A stretch of 5,288 nucleotides of DNA from UBA1151 sp963579925 (GTDB lineage: Bacteria > Chloroflexota > Dehalococcoidia > Lucifugimonadales > Lucifugimonadaceae). Below the pieces are notes generated by a model. The model worked only from the letters and a program-made list of their open reading frames with translations. It was not told where the DNA came from and searched no databases. Position 1 is the first letter of the stretch. Each line of letters begins with the position of its first letter. Position numbers and translations under genes: made by a program. Positions 5,196 through 5,288 of this stretch are shown in pieces. The stretch lies in NCBI GenBank assembly GCA_963579925.1, contig CAUZJA010000200.1, forward strand, positions 1 through 5,288. Reading direction: 5' to 3'.

Positions 5196-5288
5196 GTGCA
5201 GCACATAATGCCGCCACCAACGGAGCAGCTTGCGTGGGTGATGGGGCCGTATCAGGAGCCTATCGCCAGGGCTGAGTCGGGGGAGACG
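5196..5288 (+). CDS. Probable acetamidase/formamidase-family protein, N-terminal 31 codons (runs off right edge)
   Basis: The frame starts at GTG 5196 behind a well-spaced GGAGG and stays open to the window end, giving 31 codons. The visible peptide includes PTEQLAWVMGPYQEPIARAE followed by SGET. This resembles the start of acetamidase/formamidase (FmdA/AmdA) family members, where an aromatic-x-x-GPY-x-(E/K)-P-(V/I) stretch is followed by a (P/S)G(E/D)T-type turn. Those enzymes hydrolyse short amides to ammonia and the carboxylate in the cytosol. The match rests on about 20 residues recalled from family patterns, and no catalytic residue is in view. That it is a real gene is likely; the family is tentative. 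It lies 68 bp after the secreted-protein stop, with a hairpin between. Confidence 0.55.
   Translation, partial: MQHIMPPPTEQLAWVMGPYQEPIARAESGET

Noticed and set aside
4578..5204. 208-codon open frame on the minus strand
   Set aside because: It lies antisense to the CarboxypepD/dockerin region, whose + strand translation has clear domain motifs. The minus-strand product has no recognisable pattern, so it is a shadow.

Overview
The window reads as ordinary bacterial DNA, with every supported gene on the + strand: the 3' end of an aldo/keto reductase gene, a complete glycerol kinase gene (glpK), one long gene for a secreted multidomain protein that is broken into three reading-frame segments, and the first 93 bases of a probable acetamidase/formamidase-family gene. 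The two enzyme genes look GC-rich (39/60 G+C at 481-540, 38/60 at 1141-1200 and 41/60 at 1921-1980, counted by hand), and the secreted-protein gene less so (30/60 at 2581-2640, 25/60 at 3241-3300, 32/60 at 4681-4740). A signal-peptide protein that ends in a carboxypeptidase-regulatory-like domain plus a dockerin-like tail of the 'MNGDD..VLDISAIASNFG' type is common in Chloroflexota, so a free-living or environmental Chloroflexota bacterium is my best guess. That guess is an inference, not a demonstrated placement.

Left part (1-842): the aldo/keto reductase fragment ends at 658. The following 184-bp gap holds an 18-bp dyad (686-703), a 14-bp sequence repeated three times (775-816), and a perfect 6-bp inverted repeat (824-838) lying 4 nt before the glpK ATG. 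No Shine-Dalgarno sequence is visible there.

Middle (843-2339): glpK, 498 codons, intact, with its ATP- and glycerol-binding residues in place. The loop that carries the fructose-1,6-bisphosphate site in the E. coli enzyme is replaced.

Right part (2446-5127): about 890 codons of a secreted protein. In order it has a signal peptide, several Ig/CarboxypepD-like beta domains, two tandem GEVED-type domains, Ser/Thr-rich linkers, another carboxypeptidase-regulatory-like domain and a C-terminal two-repeat dockerin-like module. A +1 shift near 2887-2904 and a compensating -1 shift near 3346 interrupt it, so the sequence as given encodes three fragments. I interpret this as one gene with two indels (sequencing error or real mutation), not three genes.

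After a short hairpin (5135-5156), a well-placed GGAGG precedes a GTG-started gene that runs off the right edge. The genes share orientation, but nothing shows that they form one pathway. A link between the reductase and glycerol kinase through triose/glycerol metabolism is possible but unproven. I see no defence system, mobile element, CRISPR array, tRNA or rRNA. The most unusual item is the broken GEVED/dockerin surface protein.
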